Shown: piece by piece, positions 42,168 through 53,323 of the stretch
Position numbering within the stretch: position 1 is the first letter of the stretch
Layout of the letters: every line of letters begins with the position of its first letter
Source of the DNA: Atherinomorus stipes
Taxonomy: Eukaryota > Chordata > Actinopteri > Atheriniformes > Atherinidae
Assembly: GCA_023101725.1 (NCBI GenBank)
Contig: JALJCO010001024.1
Coordinates: 1 to 64,000, forward strand
Direction: 5' to 3'
DNA: 64,000 nucleotides
Position numbers and translations under genes: made by a program
Notes under the pieces: model-generated
Databases searched by the model: none
Seen by the model: the letters and a program-made list of their open reading frames with translations, nothing else
Told to the model about the DNA's origin: nothing

Positions 42168-43880
42168 TAGGGCTGGGACGATTCGTCGACGCAAAATATG
42201 CGTACTGATCATAGACTGTATATAATTACTGGACGTAGCTTCCGGTCTCTTCTGAATAGAGAAATGTGAAGCCAGTTGGGCGTGTCTTACCGTCGCCATC
42301 TTGCCGTGTCACGTACGTCGTCACTCCAGGAAAATCCTAAAATGGGCACAGCGCGGCCGCGGGACAAATGATTGACAGCTGACGTACTGTGGGCTAAACG
42401 CTAACTGAGCTAACACGAAACTAAGAGGAGCTAACAAAGATAAGCCCCCTAAGCGGCATGGTTAAGGTAAGACATGCTTAGACTTGCAATTCGCTGACTA
42501 AACACCGCCGTTGTGCGACTCTGTGACAAACTGAGACCTTATTAAGAGCAAAGAAGGAGCTAACTAGGGCCTCCGGTCGGCAGGCGGAGCTTCCGGTCTG
42601 CCGCATGTCAATCATAAGGATCGCCCTTAATTATGTGTAATTTGAAGAATAAATAACATCTAAACGAATGAGTTATAAAAAAATTCACCCCCCTCACAGT
42701 TGACATGAAGGTAAACGTGACCTAATAAACCTAAAATGATTTTTTGAACCAGGCTGTAAACCTGTTTATTTCTGCTGTGAAGTGGGTATTTAACATGGGA
42801 GTCTATGGGGATTTGCTCGCTCTTGGAGCCAGCCCCTAGCGGATGAAGGGAGGGGGGATTACACTAAATACAATGCGGAAGAGAGCTTCACTGTTCTGCG
42901 GCGGAGTTTGCCCCTTGGTACTGATGCGTCGTCAGACCAAAACAAAGATGGCGGCGCCATGCGACTTCAGACTAAAACAAAGATGGCGGCGCAATCTCCG
43001 CGAGTGGCTCTTCCAAGTTTCCAAAGTGTAAGGCAGTGAAGGCCCACACTCGTTTATCGAAGGTATAGGAATATTAGGGATGGTGAATCCGAAGCCTAAT
43101 GAGACACGAGACAACTTCCGTGAGATGGACGCCATGTCTTCAGACACGTCAGGCCTGTTTGAGACGGTCAGCATGAAGCACGAGCTCCATCTGCTGGCCG
43201 TGGGTGTGAACTGCAGCTAATGCCGGGAGCTGTCTCGTCTCTGACTGTATATAATTAATGTCACGTTTTCAACCTCATGTTCGTGTTTCATCTGTTGGTA
43301 ATAGTATTGTGTCGTCACTTCTGGGATAAATAAAGCATTTTTAATTTCATTTCCAAGTGATTGGCAGCCGTATTAAGCATTAACAGAATGAAGATGAAGA
43401 TGCACTTTTTCTGGAAGCTAGACCCATGTTCAATATAGATGTTCAACTCTGAATGTTTACTTATCTTCATTATCTTTTGTTGGAAAATAATATCTGTCTT
43501 AGCTTAAATCCTCCAAGTTTACATGATCATATTATTTCAATAATGACTTTTTTATTATTATTTTTCATGTAAATGAAAGAATTAAAAGCCTGTTTTTCAG
43601 TCAGCTGTGTTTTCAACATACATTTTACATTCTGTTGGTTCATGAAAAACTCCATGACAGGCTGCTGGCTCCCACTGCCTTTTTATTCATGCTCTTTTTT
43701 TTACATTTTAGATATCTATATCAGCATATATAAATTGCTGTCTGTAAATTTATGAGGAGATAATCGATAATCGAATCGAGGCGAATCGAACTAAAAAGTG
43801 AATCGTTAGATTAATCGATTCATCGAAAAAATAGTCGATAGATTAATCGTTTAAAAAGTAATCGCTTAACCCAGCCCCTA
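42168..43880. mobile_element. Nested hAT element (no transposase)
   Basis: This 1,713-bp element starts TAGGGCTGGGACGATTCG and ends CCCAGCCCCTA, with the perfect 8-bp duplication ATATTGAG (42160-42167 and 43881-43888). Its termini are rich in AATCGAT words. Inside, GACTGTATATAATTA occurs near both 42220 and 43240, suggesting a further insertion. A block with AACATGGGAGTCTATGGGG (near 42793) also occurs at 47029. Confidence 0.9.
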
Positions 43881-43941
43881 ATATTGAGATATCTGGCATG
43901 AATATTGAGATATAAAATTTTGTCCATATCGTTCAGCCCTA

Positions 43942-44369
43942 GTCTGGACAGTGTGAAAGTGTGTTCTCCACAGCAGGACAGGTATTAACAGAAAAAGAAC
44001 AGCCGGACTTAGTTTCAATTAAAAATGATTGAACCCCCCCCAAAATGCACCCAAATAAGGTGTGAAATAGGTAAAACAAACTAAAGGAGTTTACATCAGA
44101 AATAAAGTCAAAAACCCTTTTAACTTTGTCTCAGCAGTGTCAAACAAAGTAACTTTAGTGTGATACTACACATTTTATATACAGATTTCACTAATGCACA
44201 GTTCTTTGTATTTTCATTACTAAATCCATACGTGAACATTTTCATAATTTGTGTATCTGTACTTTTTTTTGCTGTAAATATATAATTATGAAACCATTTG
44301 TGAGCAATTATCTCTGTTACTGTTGTGATGGAACAGATTACTGTCATTCTGGGCAGGTTTATTACACCA
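43942..44369. other. Non-coding, no recognised element
   Basis: AT-rich; only a short tandem unit (see 44332) is notable. Confidence 0.4.
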
Positions 44370-45790
44370 GTTAATAGTAAAGATGCACCGATCGATCGGC
44401 AACCGATCGCAATCGGCCGATAATGCCCCTATCGGTTTTGATCGGAGTCCTCAAAATAGATCCAAGCAAGCGGATCTGATCACGTTTACAGTAACTACAG
44501 CGTTTTTGCGTTTGACGCGCAGCAGGTGCCGGAAATACAGAGGAGGCTCCGGTGAATCTCTTCATTCCATGGAGACAGTGGAGGATAAACTCTGATCTGC
44601 GTCCAGTCCCGGTTTCCAAACGGCGTGTTGATGATCTCTAATCCCAACAGGGTTTAATGGGCTTATAATGACGTCCCGATGCAGGACTGCAGGTTGTTAA
44701 ACTGGACCAGTCAGACGAAAGCTGCGCCATCATCGGCGCGCAGCTCCTCGTAAACGGTGAAACTCACCAAACTCAGAACACCTCTGAACAATCTGATGAA
44801 TCCACACACGGCACAGAAACGGTCAACGTCGTTGTCTGGCCTCGTGGAGCAAATGGAGCCAAGCAGCTGCTCAGTTTCATCTGTGATTATACAGAGAGAC
44901 AGACAAGGAAAACAACCGGGTTCATACACCCCCACACTCAGGCGCTCCTGATGCCAACGCGCAAGGATCTGCCATTCATGCTGCTTCATCAGAAGTAAGC
45001 TCATCAATAAAATCATAATTTTATTATATTATTTAGGTTACAGCATGTTTATGCTACACTTCAGAGTTTTTTTCTTACAGAAAAGCTGCAGTATCAGCTC
45101 CAAGTTTATGTCCAGAGATGTTGCAGTTGCACATAAGTCGCTGTTCTTATTCTCATTTGTTTAACATATTTTACGTGATTTTTCCACTAAAAGCTTGTAG
45201 GTAAACTCTAAACAGTGTGTCTGAAAAAGAGCCTCTAGAGAGTGAAATGTTTATTATAGTGCACATGTTGTGGGTTTTGTATAGAATTTATTTTTATTTT
45301 AAGATTTAATTCCTTTTCCACAGGAAAAAGCAAGTTTATAGTTGACAACTTGTACCAACTCTGAGAGAGTGAAATGTTTACTGTTGTCTGTGTTGGTGTG
45401 CTGCACACACATGTTGTGTGTTGTACACAAAATTATTGCCACAAGAAAGCTTCAGTTCGTAAGCTACACTTCCTCTATGTAAACTTAGTCCAAATCGTCT
45501 CCAAGAGAGTGAAATATTGCAGATTGCCCGCAGTAAAACAGGTCAATTCATGATAATTTCCCTTCTCTAATTGTTATACTTAACAACATAATGTCGATGT
45601 TATGTACATGAGACAACAATATTTGAGAATTTATGGATTTGGTACTCTGATGGGTGATCGACAATATCGGGATCGGCAGATACTGCTTTTGGTGATCGGT
45701 GACCGGCCCCCAAAATCCTGATCAGTGCATCACTAGTTATTAGTTACTGGACGTTCTGAGCAGGTTTATTACACCCGTTATTAGTTACTG
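44332..45790 (+). repeat. About 42-bp minisatellite split by a hAT element
   Basis: Units containing GCAGGTTTATTACACC lie at about 44337-44377 and 45744-45785, with a partial unit after. The hAT at 44378-45735 sits between them. Confidence 0.6.
44378..45735. mobile_element. hAT element with GATCGG-rich ends
   Basis: This 1,358-bp element has ends TAAAGATGCACCGATC and GATCAGTGCATCACTA and 8-bp flanks GTTAATAG (44370-44377) and GTTATTAG (45736-45743), one mismatch. No transposase frame was recognised. Confidence 0.8.
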
Positions 45791-46955
45791 GACCTTTTCT
45801 TTCCTGAATGAAAACACAAACTTTTACAGAATTACTTTTCATTTCATCCAACCCAAGACAAAGTTTTTTTGCAGGTGTGAGGAAGAGTACAGATGCTTTT
45901 CCAGCACTTTAATTGTGTAGCTGGTCTTGTCCTGCACACGAAGGACTTTGCTACGTCTAAATCGGGGAAAATGTGAAATAGCTCTGATCCCCTCGGTGGG
46001 TTTGGGTATTAAAAACCTCGGCACGCAATGTTTGAGTGGCGCAGTTTTCAGCCTGACATCTGCATTCACAGTACTGGTCAGCCTACCTCTGCTAGTGGAA
46101 GAGCGGTGGAAGTTGGCAGAGGAGTGATGCTAGCCGTCGCGCTGTCCCGGGATTCCTACTTGGTGGGCATGTTTAGATCCAATGTGTGACTTTACGGTGT
46201 TCACTCCTATGGTGATATTAATTTTCTACTTGCAGACTTGGCAATACGCCTCCTGACTATCACCAACCACTGGCCTGAGTCTTTGAATTGTAGTTACTCC
46301 AACCAAACGTCCAAAAAATGACACTTCCCCATCTTAACAGCAAGTCTGTTGCAAATTCGACCAGTTTGTAGCTAAAGGACCAGTTGTTTTTTTTTTGTTT
46401 TTTTTTTACATCTTCATTGTGCCTTGTTTTAACAGCAGCGCAAGTCTATGGCGTCATATCATTGATCTCCTGAGACCCCTCTCTTACAAACTAAAGTAAA
46501 TAAAAGTTATTTTTCGTATTGACCTACACACTTAGCACAAAAAAACATCAGTTTGAAATTGATTAAAAATTTTATACCTCACCAGAAACATTTATTACTT
46601 TTTAATACTTTTTAATGGCCTTAATTTTTGCCGGTTTCATTTACTACCTTTTAATACTTTTTACAACCCCGTGAACACCCTGTTATTTTACATTAAACCA
46701 CCGGTTACTACCCTTAGCTTAGTTAGCCTACCTGCTGTTTTCCCGGACGCTCCCGTGTATCCGCTCGGATCTCCTTCAGGGACAACACCGCCTCCAAAAC
46801 GTCCACCTCTCGGTACAATAATCCATTCGTGGAATCAAAGCTGTTATACAAAACCCTCCACGCATGGCCTGTTCCATGTGGACCTCCTGACAGCAGACAG
46901 GCTCCAGCATCACTGAACCGCAGCCGCTCCTACAGGTGCTGACAACCATCTAGTT
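45790..46955. other. Non-coding, short repeat similarity only
   Basis: Bases 46560-46670 share ACCTTTTAATACTTTTT-type words with 40080-40140. No gene is supported. Confidence 0.4.
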
Positions 46956-46959
46956 TCCA

Positions 46960-47650
46960 CTTTAAACCTAAAATGATTTTTTGAACTAGACTGTAAACAT
47001 GTTTATTTCTGTTGTGAAGTTGGCCTTTTAAACATGGGAGTCTATGGGGCAAGGCTGTTCAATTTGGGGCCCGGGAGGCAAAGTTGGCCCGCAAATAATT
47101 ATTTTTGGCTTGTTGCCCATTGTCTTTTTTAAAAAATCATTATTTTTCCCAGTAGTGTGAAAACTTATTTTGATATTCATTGTTGCACTTCCCTTCCTGA
47201 CCACAAATACTGCATTACAATGAGGGTACGGTGGCATTTGTGGTTCATCTATCAGCTCAGATCTGGAAGCCCATGATCACCAAATAAGTGACAAAATACT
47301 GTCCAAAATAAAACCTCAAACAAAATTATGTGAAAAACAAATTAACACAATAAAGAATATTGTTATTCATTTTCTACATTAAGGTTTTATTTTGAACAAT
47401 CACGCCATGGGCTAAGCATATTTAATTTCTTACACTGCAACATGAATTCTCAGTTTTGGCCCGCGAACCATCCACCCAGAGTCATTTTCGGCTCTCCAAT
47501 GTTAAAAATTTGCACACCTCTGTTATGGGGATTTGCTCTGTTTTGGAAACCCTTAAGGATCAAGAAAAAAAATTACAATTAAAAAAATTCGCTTCCCGGT
47601 TTCACACTTTTCCAGCGGAGGTTGTCCCTTGGCTGGCACCCAGTAAAGCC
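46960..47650 (+). repeat. Repeat also present inside the 42168 hAT, split by a hAT MITE
   Basis: Bases 46960-47049 and 47523-47550 match 42735-42825 (CCTAAAATGATTTTTTGAAC, then AACATGGGAGTCTATGGGG and ATTTGCTC). The MITE at 47050-47522 separates the two halves. Confidence 0.7.
47050..47522. mobile_element. hAT MITE (CARRGSTGT ends)
   Basis: This 473-bp element has ends CAAGGCTGTTCAA and GCACACCTCTG and 8-bp flanks CTATGGGG/TTATGGGG (one mismatch). GGCCCGC words near both ends are typical of a widespread fish hAT group. Confidence 0.85.
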
Positions 47651-48436
47651 ACTCAATTTCTGAATAAACACGTAAGGTAATGGAACAAATTAAATGTTTG
47701 CGACTTTAAAATAAAACCTTATGTGTTTTAATCAATACTGTAAATATATTATCTCAATACTGAGAGGTAACTAAAAGACTGGAGTTCTCCATTCATGTAA
47801 ACCAGCAGCAGAGGATCATTACTTCCAGACAGCATCAGCCTGATTCCCAACGGCTAATGCGGCTAACTGCTGAGGTCGACAACGGCTGAGCTTGATCAAC
47901 GGTCAAACTTAATAAATGACTGAACTTAACCGCTGCTAACCACTAACACTGAAAACTACAGACAGTCGATTAACTCACAGTTTAGTTATCTTTGTCCGGC
48001 AAATCCTTCACTAGCAGCTCATCCCTCGTCACTAGACTCAGTTCCGGTCAAAATTAATAATTTTCTCATAATTTTCTTCTTTCTTTTTTCCGCTTCCATT
48101 GCTCTGCTCGTCGTCCTCACGGTTACTCCCCAGTCTTCAGCAGTCCAACGGCAACGTCACGAGCTCTTCCACACAGAGGTGGGCGGAGTCAAAATTTAGG
48201 CCAACCAATCACCGCTCTCCTGTGGCGTGGCGTGGGGAAACAGAAAGAATGATCCAAACAAGTGCTGTTTTCACAAAAGAAATTGAATATTTCTTACTAT
48301 CTATTTTCTCTGTTACTTTCTGTACAGTAGTCCCATAAATTAAAGGGGCTTAAAGTTGCGAAGTCTGACCTCGGCTGAACTTGCTGGGACCTCCATGTGT
48401 TTCATCCCTCCATGGGATTTGTTTAGCTACCGTTAT
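47651..48436. other. Non-coding, no recognised element
   Basis: The stretch around 48060-48360 resembles MITE internal DNA, but ends were not found. Confidence 0.35.
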
Positions 48437-48815
48437 ACAGTTACCGATATCAATACCTTTTTGATACCGATATTTATCTGTACTCTTATTGATACGATTA
48501 TGTAATTTAGAGTAAACACTTAAGACATTACAAGATGTTAAAAGATCCAGTGGTGGAAAACACTTGTTCAGACAGCACTGAAGAGGCCTGGATGAAAAGA
48601 TACTGTAGGTGAAGGACAGCTGTGAGAACAGGGGAAGTGTGTTTGTCTCGCTCCATCACCATAATTACGTGACAGTGTCATGATTACGTGATGGTTAGGC
48701 AGACGTTCAAAAAGTATCAATAACAATATATTTTGTCCAGAATATTAACAGTACCTCGGTATTGTTGAGATGGGAACTGGTACCAAACGATACCGGTACT
48801 CGGTATGCATCCCTG
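48437..48815. mobile_element. hAT relic with TACCGATATC-rich ends
   Basis: The right end, with GGTACTCGGTATGCATCCCTG, resembles hAT termini such as those at 23046. The left end is truncated and no target duplication was found. Confidence 0.5.
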
Positions 48816-48861
48816 CTTGTGAATGATCTTGTTCCTGTGTAACATTTTTAGGTCAAGTCAA

Positions 48862-49570
48862 TTAGAGCTGCAACAAACGATGATTTGGATTAGGGCTGGG
48901 CGATATGGACCAAATATCATATCACGATAAATTTATTATATATAAATTAGATATATATAAATTAGATATACAATATACCAGTATTTTTAGCCTAAATTGT
49001 CTGGAAGTTCATTTAATATCAAACATGCAATATCGATATTTGAAAATGCAATATTGATCTATTTTATGAATGAAATCTCGCGAGAAATCGTTTTGTTGCA
49101 AAATCTCATGAGATTTAATGAAATACTGAGAGATTTCATCGCTCTGTTATAAAATCTAGTGCTATTTTGTAAAATCTCATGAGAATTTGTAACAAAACGA
49201 TGATATCTCGCAAGATTTCATTAGTAAAATAGATTGATAATGTGTTTTTAAATATAGATATGGTACCACCATATGAAAATATTGCGATATTTCAGTGTAT
49301 CAATATTGTTACCACCGTTATTAAATAATCAGGTGACTCCTTTGTAGTCAGTCGAGGTGCAGCCGGGTCATTATGAAAAAATAAAGCAAAAAAACTTGCA
49401 CAACCAATACCACGATATAACAATATGTGTAAATATCATATCTCTCTCATGTAAATATCATGTCACGATATCATATCAGTATATCACACAGCCCTAATTT
49501 GGATCATCGATTAATCACATGGGGTCTCGACTTGATTAATCGATTAATCAGATTAACGTGGAAATTTTTA
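48862..49570. mobile_element. hAT (TAGRGCTGCAAC type), interrupted
   Basis: The left end TAGAGCTGCAACAAACGATG continues after the nested MITE as CATCGATTAATC. The right end is not clear, at about 49570. Confidence 0.55.
48891..49496. mobile_element. hAT MITE with a six-site palindrome array
   Basis: This 606-bp element starts TAGGGCTGGGCGATA and ends CACAGCCCTA, with the perfect 8-bp duplication ATTTGGAT (48883-48890 and 49497-49504). Six copies of a palindrome related to AAATCTCGCGAGATTT start (at the TCT) at 49076, 49104, 49124, 49155, 49175 and 49206. The spacings are 28, 20, 31, 20 and 31. The first is an exact TCTCGCGAGA; the others have decayed, mostly at the CpGs. Confidence 0.92.
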
Positions 49571-51120
49571 AAAAGTGCCAGGAAATTTTTTTTTCTCTCC
49601 TTCTATCCCTAAATTTAAAGGTGCATTGCGCAAGTTTAAAGTTAAATACTCTTCTTTTCTTTCCTCCACATGCTCTTACAGTTGCGTGGTGTGTAGAATA
49701 AGCTGATCTTTCGTCACTGCGGTGGTCTCTAATATTGTTTCTGAATGCTCAATGTGAGAAATTCGGATATAAGGCCTCAAGGGGGCACTTGTGGGGGCAG
49801 AGGAGCTGCGCGTTCAACGTTCTTCTGGCTGTGCCGGTGTGGTGTATTCCACCACCGCAGGTCCGCGTATGTTGAGCATAAAGAGGCGGGGCTAAAGATG
49901 CATTTATTTATGGTGCAGAATAGATCTCGAATGGATGGATGGATGGATGAGTTCATGAGTGTGTTTCTCCTTCCAGGGCAGCTACAGAAGCTCAAATGAG
50001 TTTGCTGCATTGACCTGTGTTAGCTTTGAGGGGGCCCTTCGGGCTCCACTGGGACTCTGTCCCACATAACCCTCACCTCAGATCAATGTCTATGTTTTGT
50101 CTCTAATGTCTGACAGAACAAAGGCAATGAGTCAGACCAGCCAACAACTCTGTAATGAATGACAGAATAATTTTTTTAAAAAGAGTCACGTTGACAGTCT
50201 GCCAATAAGAATCAAGATAAAAAGGGTTTATTTAGGAAGTGGAAATGCTGCTAGTGATGAAAGATTTAAAGACATAAAGTAACACGTGCTTTTACAGAAT
50301 GAAAAGGTATCATTAAAAACACTCACAAGCATCTATAAATCAACATCTTGAATCACAAGCTTAAGTCTCTGCCATAATCTTTACCTCTAGTCGAGAGCAT
50401 AGACAAATCAGAAACTGGATTCTGGAATAAAAACAGGAAACAAACAAAAAAAGTGTAAGAAAAACATTTCAGTTTAATAAAGAGGAAAAAAATGCTGAAC
50501 CTTCTGTTTTGTGAGCAGTCAGGCATCACTTCTTTTTTTTCAAATGATAAGAAAACTGTTTAAATTTCTACTTTTTAGTTTGACATCACTGAAGAGGCAG
50601 CTGGGCAGTCTTGGAGGAAACATGTCAGATAGAAGTTTGCCTGTTGAGATGAACTGATCGCTGCAAACTGGTGAGAACAGCCAATCCGCTGCCTTCCTGC
50701 TCGATTGCGTAAAGATTTGTGCGTCTCAGTTGGGCACCGGGCTGCTCTCATCCATCTTTCCAACGCTCTCTTGTGTGTGTGGATCTTCAGTCCGAGGATT
50801 TTTACCGAGAGAAATGTTTTTTATTTTTGCAGTTAGTCTCCTCACTCTGTGATTTCATCCGTGGGTGCGACGTGGAAAGAGGGAAGAGATTTAAAACACG
50901 GACGAGACAGTAGGGAGAAAAAGTGCAACTCCAATGAAAGCAAGGTGCGCTCCTGCTGGACTGAAGCGCGCGCACACACACACGCAGGAATCAACTAGTG
51001 TGACCTTTGGCTTGTTTACATGGGGGGGAAATGAGCAGTCGGCGTTGTGAAACTAAAGGAATAATTCACTGTTAATCACCGGGATCATCAGCAAGATCGA
51101 TCGCTGCAGCTGATCATCCG
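49571..51120. other. Non-coding, upstream flank of host exon
   Basis: It contains a TTTAAAGGTGCATTGCGCAAG start of a possible TTAA MITE at about 49616, a short (GGAT)n run at 49928-49950, and GGGGGCCCTTCGGGCTCC near 50030. No coding frame is supported. Confidence 0.4.
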
Positions 51121-51124
51121 AGCC

Positions 51125-52231
51125 TATAAACTGGATCTTTGCGCGCGCATCGATAAACGGATTTGACTGACCGGTTTCAAACATTCTCAGAGGTAAGTTG
51201 TGCCAGTCATGTAATAAATGATGCTAACTGGAAAATACTAGTTCTGTGTTAAATCACACAACCTGTTGTTGGGATCGTCTGTCGAGGCTTTTATATTTAC
51301 TGCAGTTTTTATCAGCTGCTGAATTTGTAGACAGAACCTATTTTTTCCAATTCAAAGTCCATAAAATCTATTTAATGTTTAAAGTCTTGAATTCTACGAT
51401 TATATTTTTGCTTTAAATCATCTATGTCCAGTTTTCTCCGCTCCAGTCTTTCCCTTTTCTCATTTTTAAAGTATTTATAAATGTGTTGAAATGTATTAAA
51501 TGTTTAAAGAACTGATCGGAATATCGCCAAAGCCCGCTGTGATTACAAGACCTCACACAAAGTGTGTATACGTGTGTGTTGTGGGTCGATGTGATGCTCT
51601 GGGGGGTCTCAGCGGAGCCTTTGTGGACCCCCTGCCGGGATGCCACCTCCCACCCACCATCATCACCAGTCCCGTGTTGCTCAGCATCAAAGGCGCGCTC
51701 TTGCCCCGCATGGTGGCGCACGCTGTTGTCGCGCGCTGTGCCATCCCAGCACCTGTACGCGCAGTCCACTGTGTGCGCAGACAGACAGGCGCTACTGCTG
51801 CTTCCTCTTCTTCTTCTCCTCCTTTCTCGGCAGCTGCTGATCTCCACGCGTGTAATCGTCTGTCTCAGAGTTTCTGCTTCTCTCCGCGTCTTTTCACCTC
51901 CAACTACTCTCCTTGTGTTTTCTCGGAGCTCTGCGTCTGTCATTGGGGCTCATTAATGAGCCCTCCTCTCAGTTTCCCCATGTGGAGGAATGTTTGCACT
52001 GGAGAGTGAGTGAGCAAAGGGGGAGAGAGGGAGGCACAGAGAGGGAGGGGTGGGAGAGTGAAGAAGCCAAGAGTGTGAGAGGAGCCGCCGTACCTGCTGC
52101 TCAAACATTAACCACGGCTGTGTGTGAACTGATGCTGCTGCTCTGGGACAAGCCCAGACTGTGGAGGCAGCCGGGCTCAGAGCTTCGTGGACAGGCAGCG
52201 TGCTGCTGGAGGCGCCCCTGCATCTAGTCTG
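51125..52231 (+). promoter_or_regulatory. CpG-rich promoter-like region and 5' UTR
   Basis: TATAAA lies at 51125-51130. A strong splice-donor-like AGAGGTAAGT is at 51189-51198, so a non-coding first exon may end at 51192. From about 51580 to 52330 the DNA is rich in CpG (GCGCGC, CGCGCG), unlike the AT-rich surroundings. The next coding exon starts at 52232. The several overlapping frames here on both strands look like composition effects. That this is the promoter of the 52232 exon is inference. Confidence 0.5.
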
Positions 52232-52434
52232 ATGGAGGAGGAGGTCACAGAGCCTGATCCTCAGGCGGTGGAGCCACACGGCATGCAACAGCCAGAGACG
52301 CACGCGGAGGTAAACGGAGATCTGCCGGGCAACCCATACTTCAGGGACGGGCCGGTGGATGAGATGGAGAGCCCGGTGAGGGAGCCTGTTGTGCTGCAGT
52401 ATCCTCCAGAGTTCGATCTCAGCCACCAGTGTGG
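52232..52434 (+). CDS. First coding exon of an unidentified host gene
   Basis: The frame opens at ATG 52232, the first ATG after an in-frame TGA at 52130-52132. It encodes 67 residues starting MEEEVTEPDPQAVEPHG and including NPYFRDGPVDEMESP and VVLQYPPEFDLSHQC. It ends with two bases of the next codon at a good donor, TGG|GTAAGA. The peptide is acidic and Pro-rich with no signal peptide or membrane segment, so it looks like an intracellular N terminus. I do not recognise the family. The CpG-rich setting and a clean exon-donor arrangement, in a window otherwise made of transposons, argue for a real gene whose remaining exons lie beyond 64000 or were missed in the intron. Confidence 0.6.
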
Positions 52435-52899
52435 GTAAGAATCAGCGTCGGAGGGGCAGAGCAGTCTGTTGCTGTGGGCAGGGGTGTAGCACTTCTGTGG
52501 GACACTCCCGTCTGTGTCTCTCACTTTGGGTTTGCGGAGATGATTTTAATGAAGTGTCTTTTCACCCGGTTTGTTGCATCTTTTACGCTGCATGGTCCAT
52601 GACGCTGGGAGTTATTAATCGTAAATTTCATGACTAATAACACCTTTCATGCACTTATCAGCATTAAAGGGACAATTTGGCCACACAGTTGAGATGGTCT
52701 GCTTAGTTTCCACATTGATTTTTAGAACCTCCTGTAGCTCCAACCTTGTACAAAATAAAGAGAGTCAGTGTTACAGTTTATCGATCAATAGAGTCAAGGA
52801 TGGCGCCGCTACCGAGGTACACCACTGAGAGTGTCAACATCACTGATGTGCAATCACAAACACAAACTTCTGGCTCTAGTTGAGGTTAAACAGATTAAG
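52435..52899. other. Intron start, no element recognised
   Basis: Presumed intron DNA. TTAAAGGGACAATTTGG near 52666 could be one end of a TTAA element. Confidence 0.4.
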
Positions 52900-53090
52900 C
52901 AGGGGTGTCCAACTCCGGTCCTCGAGGGCCACAATCCTGCAGGTTTTCCATCTCTCCCTTCTCCAACACACACCTGACTCACATTCATAGGCTTTTAGAT
53001 TCATTTAATTTGAGTCAGATGTGCTGGTGCAAAGAGGCATGGAAACCTGTCAGGACAGCAGCCCTTGTGGACCGACTTTGGACACCACTG
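52900..53090. mobile_element. Short hAT MITE (CAGGGGTGTCC family)
   Basis: This 191-bp element has ends CAGGGGTGTCCAACTCC and TTTGGACACCACTG. Flanks AGATTAAG and GATTAAAG share GATTAA. It belongs to a very common fish MITE type. Its right flank overlaps the TTAA of the next element. Confidence 0.8.
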
Positions 53091-53323
53091 GATTAAAGGA
53101 ATAGTACAACCTCAGAATGGTGTGCTGAGCAAGCCTCTGGAGCACTTTTTTAATATCTCAAATGCAGCCGGAGATGGGACAGGTTTTCGTTTTCCCCCAA
53201 TTTTCATATAATAGAGTTCACCGGCAACTGAAACAAAAAGATTCATAAAAGTTCACAAAAACTTGGAAATATTCCTCCATACTGCTCGTCCAATGTAATC
53301 CAAGTGTCCTGAGTGGGTAGCGT

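Larger units (their letters stand above)
39404..43941 (+). mobile_element. hAT element with ZBED-like transposase remnants
   Basis: The ends TAGGGCTGGACGATA and TATCGTTCAGCCCTA form matching termini. Without the nested element at 42168-43880 the unit is about 2.8 kb, a normal size for an autonomous hAT. Flanking 8-mers (CTGTCAAG and GTCTGGAC) do not match, so one flank may have been rearranged. It carries the transposase exons at 40312-41870. Confidence 0.75.

Noticed and set aside
51422..52009. Frames of 130-173 codons on both strands upstream of the host exon
   Set aside because: Mutually overlapping, CpG-driven, no start context or homology seen; more likely promoter or 5' UTR.
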